A DNA stretch of 64,000 nucleotides from Desulfatibacillum aliphaticivorans DSM 15576 (GTDB lineage Bacteria > Desulfobacterota > Desulfobacteria > Desulfobacterales > Desulfatibacillaceae): NCBI RefSeq assembly GCF_000429905.1, contig NZ_AUCT01000003.1:394909-458908 (forward strand), in the 5' to 3' direction. Under the pieces are notes generated by a model that did no database searches, had not been told where the DNA came from, and was given only the letters and a program-made list of their open reading frames with translations. Below are positions 46,626 to 54,550 of this stretch, in pieces. Each line of letters begins with the position of its first letter. Position 1 is the first letter of the stretch. The translations under genes were made by a program, and so were the position numbers.

Positions 46626-47627
46626 ATGAAATCATTGCCAATCATCGGAATCACCATGGGAGACCCTGTGGGAGTCGGCCCGGAAATCATAGTTAAAACC
46701 CTTAAAAACAAAGATATTTATAAGATTTGCCGACCACTGGTTATCGGTGATTTAAAGGTTATGGAGCAGGCGGAATCTTTGATCCGGTCCGGCCTGAACT
46801 TCCGTCCTGCAGGGTCCCCGGAGGATGCCGCCTATGAGTACGGCCGGGTGGACATACTGCCTGTATCCGACCTGGATCCAACCCGGCTTGCGCCTAAAAC
46901 GCCTTGCGCAAAGACTGGCGAAGCCATGGTAAAATATATCACCACAGCGGTGGATTTTGCCAGGGATAACCGGATACAGGCTGTTACGACCGGCCCTATC
47001 CAGAAAGCGGCGGTGCATGCGGCCGGCTACACTTTCGCCGGCCATACCGAACTGTTAGCCCAACGAACCGGGACCAGCAGGTATGTCATGATGCTGGCGG
47101 GAGACAAGCTGCGGGTGGTGTTGGTGACCATCCACATGGCCGTCAGCGAGATTCCGGCGCATGTGACCCGGGAAAAATTTATTGAAACCGTCGAAGTGAC
47201 GGGCCAGGCGTTAAAAGAAAGATTTGGAATTCCCCACCCCAGATTGGCGGTGGCCGCCCTCAATCCCCACGCCGGCGAGGAAGGCGCCTTCGGTACGGAG
47301 GAAAGGGACGTGATCATCCCGGCCATGGAGCATTTCAAGGGCAGTGACATCGCCCTGGACGGCCCCTGGCCCGCGGACACCCTGTTTTACCACGCCCAGC
47401 AGGGCAAATGGGATGCCGTGGTCTGTATGTATCACGACCAGGGGCTTATCCCGTTCAAGATGATCCACTTTCACGATGGGGTGAACACCACTCTGGGGCT
47501 GCCTATCATCCGCACCTCGGTGGATCACGGCACGGCCTACGACCTGGCCGGAACCGGCAAGGCCGACCACGGCAGCATGGAAGCGGCCATCCGCATGGCG
47601 GCTTTGCAGGCCTCCAACCTCAAGTAA
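46626..47627 (+). CDS. pdxA: 4-hydroxythreonine-4-phosphate dehydrogenase
   Basis: The 333-residue enzyme oxidises 4-phosphohydroxy-L-threonine in the DXP-dependent pyridoxal phosphate pathway. It shows the family start IGITMGDPVGVGPEI and three metal His positions: FAGHTELLAQ, ALNPHAGE and MYHDQGLIPFK, with the C-terminal RTSVDHGTAYDLAG. Length matches E. coli PdxA (329). CAGGAGGAG precedes ATG. A PdxA2-type paralogue acting in another pathway is possible but not indicated. It is followed 13 nt later by mtfA. Confidence 0.97.
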   Translation: MKSLPIIGITMGDPVGVGPEIIVKTLKNKDIYKICRPLVIGDLKVMEQAESLIRSGLNFRPAGSPEDAAYEYGRVDILPVSDLDPTRLAPKTPCAKTGEAMVKYITTAVDFARDNRIQAVTTGPIQKAAVHAAGYTFAGHTELLAQRTGTSRYVMMLAGDKLRVVLVTIHMAVSEIPAHVTREKFIETVEVTGQALKERFGIPHPRLAVAALNPHAGEEGAFGTEERDVIIPAMEHFKGSDIALDGPWPADTLFYHAQQGKWDAVVCMYHDQGLIPFKMIHFHDGVNTTLGLPIIRTSVDHGTAYDLAGTGKADHGSMEAAIRMAALQASNLK

Positions 47628-47640
47628 AGAAAGGGACGCA

Positions 47641-48429
47641 ATGTTTCGTTGGTTCGCAGATCGCCGCAGAAAAAAACTCACCCAGGCCCCCTTTCCGCCG
47701 GTCTGGAAAGAAATCCTGCGTCAAAACGTGGCCTATTACAGCATGCTGAAGGCGGAGGAACGGGCAAAGCTCCATGCCCTGATCCAGGTGTTTGTCGCAG
47801 AAAAAAACTGGGAGGGAGCGGGAGAGCTGGAGCTGACGGACGAAATCCGGGTCACCATTGCAGCCCAGGCCTGCCTGCTTCTTTTGGGGCTGCCCCATAA
47901 TTATTACCGGAACGTCCAATCCATCATCGTGTATCCATCCACCGTCACTCCGCCCCAGCGCAAGCGGAGCTTCTTTGAAAGCTCCCCCACGTCCGTCGAG
48001 GCGCCCCAGCCTATCCTGGGGCAGGCTTTCAAGGGCGGTCCCGTGATTTTGTGCTGGGATGCGGGCCTGCGGGGCGGACGCAACAGCGAAGACGGCCATA
48101 ACCTGGTTTATCATGAATTCGCCCACAAGCTGGACATGCTGGACGGAGCGGCCGACGGAACGCCGCCCCTGCGTGACAGGGCCGAATACAGGGATTGGGT
48201 TCAGGTTTGCTCCGAGGAATTCCTGCGCCTAAAAAAGAACGCCAAAAATGGAAGAAAATCCTTTTTAAGAAGTTACGGGGCCGTAAACGAAGCGGAGTTT
48301 TTCGCCGTGGCCACAGAGCAGTTTTTCGAGCAGCCCCAAAAGATGGTAGAGCACGCCCCGGAATTGTATCGCGTGTTGAAGGAGTACTACCGCCAGGATC
48401 CATATCGGCGCGCTTCCCGCAAAGCCTGA
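47641..48429 (+). CDS. mtfA: MtfA-like zinc peptidase
   Basis: The 262-residue soluble protein belongs to the MtfA (DUF980) family. In E. coli, MtfA is a zinc aminopeptidase that binds the repressor Mlc and so affects glucose uptake. The HEFAH motif (HExxH; about residue 158) and a downstream NEAEFFAVATEQFFE stretch with the third ligand Glu are present. PRKRS-like variants and the N-terminal FPPVWKEIL helix fit the family. It is in one operon with pdxA. No mlc-like gene is in the window, so the target is unknown. Confidence 0.9.
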   Translation: MFRWFADRRRKKLTQAPFPPVWKEILRQNVAYYSMLKAEERAKLHALIQVFVAEKNWEGAGELELTDEIRVTIAAQACLLLLGLPHNYYRNVQSIIVYPSTVTPPQRKRSFFESSPTSVEAPQPILGQAFKGGPVILCWDAGLRGGRNSEDGHNLVYHEFAHKLDMLDGAADGTPPLRDRAEYRDWVQVCSEEFLRLKKNAKNGRKSFLRSYGAVNEAEFFAVATEQFFEQPQKMVEHAPELYRVLKEYYRQDPYRRASRKA

Positions 48430-48433
48430 TAGC

Positions 48434-48465
48434 ATGGGGTCAGATCTACGTTTGACGTTTGAGCC
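48434..48465 (+). repeat. Left arm of 32-nt inverted repeat bounding a cassette
   Basis: The arm begins 4 nt after the mtfA stop and starts ATGGGGTCAGATCTACG. Its reverse complement lies at 49877-49908 with one mismatch. The arms enclose two genes of unknown function. Confidence 0.85.
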
Positions 48466-48579
48466 GTTTTTCGCCCCCGTTGCTTTTGCCAAAGCCCGCG
48501 ACTTTTTATCCATGGTATGAATTATGCATAGTTTTTCGAGTGCAAATTCCAGTCAATCCTATTGTACAAGGAAGATATC

Positions 48580-49329
48580 ATGGACGACTCAAACATCATT
48601 CAGGCGCTGTTAGAAGGTGCCTCCCTGTCCACCGTCATGATGCCGGACGCAAACATCCCCACCAACCGCCCAAGGCATTGGGAAGGCTTTCTTCTGCCCA
48701 ATATACTCATTAACAATGGGCTGTTCTGGGGCTTCACCCGCGCTGCGCACTGCGTCCATGTTCTGGGCCAGTTCGTCATCAAAGAGCCAAACACATTCTG
48801 TTACGGGAATAATGAGGAAAAGGTATTTTTCAGTTTTTCCGGCGAGTCGGACACTGTCTGCTGGATGCCTTTGGAAAGGTATGAACACCATAATTTTGTC
48901 ATAAAAAATGACTATGAACCCATTTGGAGTTCAGACGCCCCGGATAATCTGCAGCCCATAGAAGAGGCGGTGAAATCCGCCCGCATCCTGAAAATGGTCT
49001 TCCTGGACGAAGACGGGCTTTGGAACGTCCACCCCGTGGATCTTTGCATGTTCCATTTTGAAGAGGACAGCTTTGTCTTAAAAAGCGAGTTATTCCATTA
49101 CCCCATTTTATTCAGGGATGACGGCGAAACCACATCCGCCATTCAAGGGGTGAGAAATTATTTTCAGCAGCATCCTCAGGAGATATTCGTAAACACCCGG
49201 GTGGCGCAGTACCCGTGCCTCTACGGGTGCTACTCAGACGGAACCTATTATAATTACTATGATATTTGCAGGAACTCGCGCAAGCGATATAAAGAATTAA
49301 AAATATTCGCCAAAAAAGAATGCGGTTAG
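48580..49329 (+). CDS. Protein of unknown function in inverted-repeat cassette
   Basis: From ATG 48580 (AAGGAAG ahead) the protein has 249 residues. It has no signal or membrane segment and I do not recognise the family. It is rich in aromatic residues, Asn, His and Cys; the C-terminal part reads YPCLYGCYSDGTYYNYYDIC and ends in a Lys/Arg-rich helix. The N-terminal half contains FWGFTRAAHCVHVLG. It is one of two cargo genes between the 32-nt arms and is read toward the second, which lies convergent on the other strand. A defence, toxin or immunity role would be a guess. Confidence 0.65.
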   Translation: MDDSNIIQALLEGASLSTVMMPDANIPTNRPRHWEGFLLPNILINNGLFWGFTRAAHCVHVLGQFVIKEPNTFCYGNNEEKVFFSFSGESDTVCWMPLERYEHHNFVIKNDYEPIWSSDAPDNLQPIEEAVKSARILKMVFLDEDGLWNVHPVDLCMFHFEEDSFVLKSELFHYPILFRDDGETTSAIQGVRNYFQQHPQEIFVNTRVAQYPCLYGCYSDGTYYNYYDICRNSRKRYKELKIFAKKECG

Positions 49330-49458
49330 GCCATAGGGGCGAAGGCCAAGCACACACGCCCCCCGTCCCGGCCTATTGCCGCCCATGCTTGTGATGTTTT
49401 TTTTGACTCTCTCCCGCGACAAGGCGAGGAAAATTCCGGGTTACAACATACTATTTTT

Positions 49459-49488
49459 GTTGGGTTTCGCAAGCTCAACCCAACCTAC
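49459..49488. repeat. Palindromic dispersed repeat, short-loop copy
   Basis: GTTGGGTTTCGCAAGCT is followed by CAACCCAACCTAC; the ends pair (GTTGGGTT/AACCCAAC) round a short loop. A copy with one difference is at 54368-54397. It lies inside the inverted-repeat cassette, between its two genes. Confidence 0.75.
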
Positions 49489-49497
49489 ATCGCTATG

Positions 49498-49857
49498 TTA
49501 ATAATAACCTTTTATTCGGTAATACCCAAACAACTCGTTCATTTTCCTATGGGCATAATCCCCCATTTTTTCAAATTGTTTGGCTATTGTATCTGCCTTT
49601 TCCAATAATTTTGTTGGCGCCTCTGTGGTCTTGCTTTGTCTTGCCAAACTGATTATTGTTTCTAAAACCTCTATCTCTGTTGACTCATCCGGCAAGCCAA
49701 TTAAAAATTCAATAACGTCATCAATTGCTTGAAATGCGTCCGCCGTAGACATCGTACCAACAAAATGTTGTCGGAATGTCTCAAACAACCACTCATCTTC
49801 ATTAGAATCCTTGTTCCATTCAGTTATGGTTTGCTTTAATTCACTCACAAAGTTCAT
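49498..49857 (-). CDS. Small protein of unknown function in inverted-repeat cassette
   Basis: The 119-residue acidic helical protein begins MNFVSELKQTITEWN and has no signal or membrane segment; the family is not recognised. The frame can be extended upstream to 49908, but that part lies within the inverted-repeat arm, and ATG 49857 has AGGA ahead. The gene is clearly more AT-rich, with AT-ending codons, than its neighbours, which points to recent acquisition. The helical pattern with DDVIEFLIGLPDESTE resembles small immunity or antitoxin proteins in general shape only. Confidence 0.65.
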   Translation of the reverse strand: MNFVSELKQTITEWNKDSNEDEWLFETFRQHFVGTMSTADAFQAIDDVIEFLIGLPDESTEIEVLETIISLARQSKTTEAPTKLLEKADTIAKQFEKMGDYAHRKMNELFGYYRIKGYY

Positions 49858-49876
49858 GGGTAATCCTGAATTTATT

Positions 49877-49908
49877 GGCTCAAACGTCAAACGTAGATTT
49901 GACCCCAT
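49877..49908 (-). repeat. Right arm of 32-nt inverted repeat bounding a cassette
   Basis: It is the reverse complement of 48434-48465 at 31 of 32 positions and ends 2 nt before the stop codon of the GGDEF gene, so the cassette fits exactly between the ends of two convergent genes. Confidence 0.85.
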
Positions 49909-49910
49909 TC

Positions 49911-51263
49911 TTAGTCTTGAGAGGATTTAACGCAGTTGCGGCCGGATTTCTTGGCTTTGTATAGGATTTTGTCAGCCGCTTTCATGACCTGCTCCGGCTT
50001 GGTCAAGGCCCTGGTGGGCTCGGCCACGCCAATGCTGACCGTGACCTTTACGCGTTTGGTGGTTGGAGCGGGTTCTTTGCCCCTGGCGCTGGCGTTGGAG
50101 GTTTTCCGGCCCTTGCTGCGGATAATGAACGGGGTGTTTTCAATATCCAGGCGGTATTTCTCGATGTGAGGCAGGGCCTCGAAAATCTCCTTGCCGGGAA
50201 AAATGGCCGTAAACTCCTCGCCTCCGTACCGGAAGGTCTTGGCTCCGCCGCCCATCTTGCCCAAACGGGTTGCAATCATCTTTAACACCTGATCCCCGGT
50301 TTTGTGGCCGTAGGTATCGTTGAACTTTTTAAAATGGTCGATGTCGATCATGGCGATGACGTATTTGCGGCCCAGGTTGAGCATGGTTTCGTTCAGGCTG
50401 CGCCTGCCGGGCAGGCCGGTGAGTTCATCCATATAAGCCATGGAAAAGGATGCTTCGATGGAAGTGACGAGCAGGATGAGGCCGGCCGTGAAAAAGAAAA
50501 TCATGTAAGCCTGGGGCGACCCTATGACCGCCCCCAAAAACACGGCGCATAAAGCGCCGAAAAAGCCTGTGCCAAGCTGGTCGGGCGCAAAGTAGAGGCG
50601 TGCGATAAAAACGATGAAGGACCAGCAAAACGCTACTTGGCCTAAAATAGAGAGATGCTCCATGCCCAGGGGGGAGTGGTTGTTAAAAAGCAGGTTAAGC
50701 CGGGTTTGAATATTGGCGAAGCGTTTTCCCAATTCCGGAGAAAGCTGCTGGGTGGTGTTAACCAGATCCGTCAGGCCGGGTTCGCAAAAAATCCAAATCG
50801 CCAGTATCTGAAAGACGAGAACCGACAAAGCCGCCATCCCCAGGCTTGTGAACAACCTGCGCTTGGTGAGCAGACTCAGCAAAAACAGGTCTATGGGCAG
50901 CATCACCAGGACGCCGGCGCCCATGACCGCTCCCGGACCGGAGCCTGTTGCCGCCAGGCATCCGTAGCTTAAGGCCAATGCCGCGGACCCCAAAATCATG
51001 CCCGTGTTGCTATACCTCCATCCCATGATCACGCCCGCGCTGAACACGGCGTAAGGAAGGACGGGCAGGAGTTGCAGCAGGGCGTTCGCCTTTCCTGCGT
51101 CCCCCACCGTTCTCACGAGATCAGGCCACCAATAGACCATGATGCTCGAAATGATTATCAGGAGACCTGGAACCAGAAGGGGATAACCGACTTTCTTGAT
51201 GGAAAAACCCACACGCACTCTCGCAAGTTGCCAAATTTGAAGGCTGAATCGGGACGCTGCCAA
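49911..51263 (-). CDS. Membrane GGDEF-domain diguanylate cyclase
   Basis: The protein has about 450 residues, with roughly eight to ten membrane helices (about 25-275) and a C-terminal GGDEF domain that makes cyclic di-GMP from two GTP. The active-site motif reads GGEEF, an accepted active form; DELTGLPGRRSLNE and IDIDHFKKFNDTYGH are also present. A basic insert (KGRKTSNASARGKEP, about residues 395-410) interrupts the usual end of the domain. There is no RxxD inhibitory site in the expected position. The start is uncertain: TTG 51263 has AAGGA ahead, but later GTG codons are possible. The gene ends exactly at the inverted-repeat cassette. Confidence 0.85.
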   Translation of the reverse strand: MAASRFSLQIWQLARVRVGFSIKKVGYPLLVPGLLIIISSIMVYWWPDLVRTVGDAGKANALLQLLPVLPYAVFSAGVIMGWRYSNTGMILGSAALALSYGCLAATGSGPGAVMGAGVLVMLPIDLFLLSLLTKRRLFTSLGMAALSVLVFQILAIWIFCEPGLTDLVNTTQQLSPELGKRFANIQTRLNLLFNNHSPLGMEHLSILGQVAFCWSFIVFIARLYFAPDQLGTGFFGALCAVFLGAVIGSPQAYMIFFFTAGLILLVTSIEASFSMAYMDELTGLPGRRSLNETMLNLGRKYVIAMIDIDHFKKFNDTYGHKTGDQVLKMIATRLGKMGGGAKTFRYGGEEFTAIFPGKEIFEALPHIEKYRLDIENTPFIIRSKGRKTSNASARGKEPAPTTKRVKVTVSIGVAEPTRALTKPEQVMKAADKILYKAKKSGRNCVKSSQD

Positions 51264-51425
51264 GTTGACGTATTCCTTCTTTATCAGGCCTTGGGTGGGT
51301 CTTTCAAGTCCGGACTTTAAAAAGGTGATTTTCCTTAGCCCGCCCCGCGCCTATGGAATGCTTCTTGCAAATTCCCCCTGTGTACGAAAATCCTTACGCC
51401 CCATATTCCTTAAGGAGCTGCCAAC

Positions 51426-53027
51426 ATGCAATTGGATAACGAAACCCTGCAAGATATTGTAATAACGGTAAAAGAAGTCCAACAAATTTTTCAGGCCCCA
51501 GCCCCGGACCCGGAGGGCATTGACAAATCCAAGGCGCAGGTCGGCGAATTATTGACGACCCTGGAAATGCTCATGGCCGAAGAACTGATGGAAATATGCG
51601 ACAATCTTCTGGTCTATATGGACGATAAATTGGGCGACGGGCCGGCCCTGGAGGCCTGCGCAACGCTTTCTTTCGCCTTGGACGCGTTGTTGGAAAGCCT
51701 GGACCGGGCTCTGAACGGAGACCATGGGGATTACGGCATGGCCGAGGTCATGGCCATTTTGTCGGGACAGACGCCTTTGCCCGCTCAGGAGCCGGAGGCC
51801 GCCGCCGAGGATGCCGCAGCGGACATCATAGCGGATGCGTTAGGGGAAGACTCAGGGGACGGCCTGCCGGACGTTTTGGACATGTTGGAGGACTCCCTGG
51901 CCCCGGTCGAAGCCTCGGGCCGCGCCTTCGCAGGCGAGTTCCAAACGCCGCCTCTTCTCCAGGAAGCGTCCTCCGCCCCCAAAGAAACCCAGCCCAAAAT
52001 CATGCCCCCCATTGTGGAAATGTGGAGAATGGACACGGAAGATTTTATGGATACCTTCCAGAAGCATCTGGAAGTGGAAGGCGGGTCCGTATGCATCAGT
52101 CAAGATGAAAACGGCGAGCCCACTGTCACGCTATCCATTCCCCGGGATAAAATCGGAGGCATCCAGGCCGCCTTCACAGGAACCCTGGCTTCCGGCATGA
52201 CCAAAGAGGCGGGGATGGATCCGGCCATGGACGGGACCGAAATTATCACCAAGATGCTGGAATTCATGAAGGCACTTTCTGCGGGAGATATTGACGAGGC
52301 GGAAACAATCCTGGAAGGCGTTACCAAAGGCTCCCCGGGCTTTGGCCTCTTTGGTGAAATAGGCCAGATGGCCAGAGCGCTGCATGAATCTTTGCGGGAG
52401 TTCTCCAACACCCTGGATCCGGAAATGAAAGGACTGGTGGAGGAAAAGCTGCCCGACTCCAGCCTGCGACTGGAGCACATCATCGAACTCACGGAAAACG
52501 CCGCCTCCACCACCATGGACCTGACGGAGGTTATTCAGGAGAGAAATGAAAAAAGCATGGCCCTCATGGACAAGCTGAAAAGCTCATCCAGCGACGTGGA
52601 AGTCCTCATGGCCTCCCTGGACAAATTGATGGACCTGGCAACGGAGAACAAAGACCAGCCCAGCGCTGAAAATATCCCCATCATGCATGGCCTTTTGCGT
52701 ATGGCCCGGGAAAAAGTCCAGGCCTGCGGCGCCGCGACCGACTCCATCATGGAGTCCACCACAGCCACCAACAAGGACCTCGTGGACATCTTTACGGCCC
52801 AGGACTACCAGGACCTCACCGGTCAGGTGATTCAAAAAATCATCACCCTGATCAAGGAACTGGAATCCAAACTGCTGAACCTGGTCACCAAATTCGGCGT
52901 GAAAGTCTCCAAAGACAAAACCGGGGAGCAGCAGGAGGAATTGTACGGCCCCTCCCACGCCCAGCGGGACGACGCGGTTCACTCCCAGGACGAGGTGGAC
53001 GCCTTGCTCAAGGAGTTCGGTTTTTAA
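51426..53027 (+). CDS. cheZ: CheZ-like CheY-P phosphatase with long N-terminal region
   Basis: The 533-residue protein ends in a CheZ domain: a long helical hairpin (about 330-500) with AQDYQDLTGQ, where Asp463 and Gln467 correspond to the catalytic D143 and Q147 of E. coli CheZ, and a C-terminal peptide SQDEVDALLKEFGF matching the CheY-binding tail. E. coli CheZ has 214 residues; here about 310 extra N-terminal residues, acidic and Ala/Glu-rich, contain a helical part (1-110) and a central region around WRMDTEDFMDTFQKHLEVEG. It should remove phosphate from CheY-type regulators. No other chemotaxis gene is near. GGAG precedes the start. Confidence 0.9.
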   Translation: MQLDNETLQDIVITVKEVQQIFQAPAPDPEGIDKSKAQVGELLTTLEMLMAEELMEICDNLLVYMDDKLGDGPALEACATLSFALDALLESLDRALNGDHGDYGMAEVMAILSGQTPLPAQEPEAAAEDAAADIIADALGEDSGDGLPDVLDMLEDSLAPVEASGRAFAGEFQTPPLLQEASSAPKETQPKIMPPIVEMWRMDTEDFMDTFQKHLEVEGGSVCISQDENGEPTVTLSIPRDKIGGIQAAFTGTLASGMTKEAGMDPAMDGTEIITKMLEFMKALSAGDIDEAETILEGVTKGSPGFGLFGEIGQMARALHESLREFSNTLDPEMKGLVEEKLPDSSLRLEHIIELTENAASTTMDLTEVIQERNEKSMALMDKLKSSSSDVEVLMASLDKLMDLATENKDQPSAENIPIMHGLLRMAREKVQACGAATDSIMESTTATNKDLVDIFTAQDYQDLTGQVIQKIITLIKELESKLLNLVTKFGVKVSKDKTGEQQEELYGPSHAQRDDAVHSQDEVDALLKEFGF

Positions 53028-53086
53028 TCGGCGCCACGTCCTTTTTGCCTCGCCCCCTTGATTTTTAGCTCCGAAAATGCTCAAAA

Positions 53087-53122
53087 AGAGTCCGGCTTGA
53101 GAAGTTCCTCAAGCCGGACTCT
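53087..53122. terminator. Perfect 15-bp hairpin after cheZ
   Basis: The arms 53087-53101 and 53108-53122 are exact reverse complements with a six-base loop. There is no T run on the plus strand, but an A5 run precedes it, so it would work best as a terminator in the minus direction or as an mRNA end-protecting stem. Confidence 0.7.
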
Positions 53123-53190
53123 CAAGGACCGAACCCGCGCTTCACGCGTGCGGTCCCGAAACCATGTAAAACCATAAGGAGCTTTACGCC

Positions 53191-53373
53191 ATGGATATGT
53201 CCAGCATGAACCGGGACGAATTGTTTATGTATGTAGAAGGCCTCATCAAACAAAAAGGTTACTCCAGCGTGACCGAAACCTGGAGGCAGATTGCAGCCCG
53301 CATCCAAAAGGACGACCCTGAGTTCGCCGCCTTTTTATGCGAGGCCGAGGACAACTGGGACGATGCAAACTGA
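53191..53373 (+). CDS. Small protein of unknown function
   Basis: The 60-residue acidic protein starts MDMSSMNRDELFMYVEGLI and ends CEAEDNWDDAN. It is preceded by a good AAGGAGC ribosome site and codon use fits the neighbours, so it is probably real. It is mainly helical, with no membrane segment; the family is not recognised. It lies between cheZ and the YprB-like gene, with 59 nt to the latter, and may share its transcript. Confidence 0.65.
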   Translation: MDMSSMNRDELFMYVEGLIKQKGYSSVTETWRQIAARIQKDDPEFAAFLCEAEDNWDDAN

Positions 53374-53432
53374 TCCTCCCCCCTCCCCTGTTTAGAAGAC
53401 AACCAATTCAGCTTTAGCCAGGAGGCTCAGCC

Positions 53433-54179
53433 TTGCTCCAACGCACCTTTATGCACATTCAGGGAATCGGCGAAAAAACGGAAAAACGCATTTGGAGCAA
53501 GGGGATAGCCACCTGGCAGGATTTTCTCGACTGGCCCGGCCCCGTGTTCTCCCCGGGGCGGGACAGGGTGATCCGGGCCGCCCTGGAAGAGTCCCTTGTG
53601 CACCTGGACGATCCGGCGTATTTTAAAAAACTGCTGCCTTCCAATCAAGCATGGCGGATGTATCGCCGCTTCAAAGGCAAAACCGCCTTTTTGGACATCG
53701 AAACCAGCGGCCTGGACCAGGACATGCACGAAATCACGGTCATCGGCGTGTATGACGGCCAAAAGGTTTTCTCCTACGTGAACGGATTCAATCTGCCTGA
53801 CTTTGAAATCGACATCGCCGAATACGACATGGTCATCACCTTCAACGGAGCCATGTTCGACCTGCCCTTCATCAGGCGGTCCTTTCCTTCCATCACCCTG
53901 CCCGAGGGGCACATCGACCTCATGCATGCCTTGCGGAAACTGGGATACCGGGGCGGCCTGAAAAAAATCGAAAAGGACCTGGGCATCAGCCGCGGAGAGG
54001 ATATCGACGGGCTGGGAGGCTACGAGGCCGTGCTCCTGTGGAGAGATTGGCGAAACGGCGATAAGGCCGCCCTGGACCGCTTGATCGCATACAACACGGC
54101 GGACATCGTCAACCTAAAGCCCCTCATGGAACTGGCCTACGACAGATTGTCCTCCCAGACGCTTGCGCCTATTCAGTAG
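53433..54179 (+). CDS. YprB-type RNase H-like exonuclease domain protein
   Basis: The 248-residue protein matches the YprB RNase H-like domain (a DEDD-type 3'-5' exonuclease fold). An N-terminal HhH-like region (MHIQGIGEKTEKRIWSKG) precedes TAFLDIETSGLD (first Asp-Glu pair), ITFNGAMFDLPFI (second Asp) and a final YNTADIVNL with the last Asp. The four acids of the catalytic set are therefore visible. The start is a TTG 7 nt after AGGAGG; ATG 53451 is the alternative. In B. subtilis yprB lies next to the helicase gene yprA; no helicase is here. Confidence 0.88.
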   Translation: MLQRTFMHIQGIGEKTEKRIWSKGIATWQDFLDWPGPVFSPGRDRVIRAALEESLVHLDDPAYFKKLLPSNQAWRMYRRFKGKTAFLDIETSGLDQDMHEITVIGVYDGQKVFSYVNGFNLPDFEIDIAEYDMVITFNGAMFDLPFIRRSFPSITLPEGHIDLMHALRKLGYRGGLKKIEKDLGISRGEDIDGLGGYEAVLLWRDWRNGDKAALDRLIAYNTADIVNLKPLMELAYDRLSSQTLAPIQ

Positions 54180-54367
54180 CCCTCGCGTCACGGTCATGCA
54201 AGAAGCCTGATCATAAAAACCAGCAATCGCAACCTTTTCCATATCTTGAAAAACGACGCTGGGTCCCCGCTTGCGGTCGATCCTGAAAAAAACGGATCTC
54301 CCTTGCGGGGATGACGGGCAATTTGGGCGATGAAAATTGAGCCGGGCGTTTGCCGCCGCCTGCTTTT

Positions 54368-54397
54368 GTTGGGTTTCGCAAGCTCTACCCAACCTAC
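54368..54397. repeat. Palindromic dispersed repeat, short-loop copy
   Basis: It matches the copy at 49459-49488 at 29 of 30 positions. The 54180-54550 gap around it has no gene. Near 54260-54325 it also contains a GATGACGG-type degraded repeat with TCCCCGC/GCGGGGA ends. Confidence 0.75.
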
Positions 54398-54416
54398 GCC
54401 TTTTCATGTAAAAATA

Positions 54417-54513
54417 GTAGGTTGGGTAGAGATAAGAAAATCGCTTCCAGGGCTGGAGCTCTCTTAGCACAGGAACAATAATCGAAGTCATAAAACTATG
54501 TTCGAAACCCAAC
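54417..54513. repeat. Palindromic dispersed repeat, inverted long-loop copy
   Basis: GTAGGTTGGGTAGAG at 54417-54431 and CGAAACCCAAC at 54503-54513 are the two halves of the short-loop element in reverse orientation, split by about 70 nt of other sequence. Confidence 0.65.
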
Positions 54514-54550
54514 AACTGGCTTTATTCCACTTGCGCGGCGGCAACTCGCC

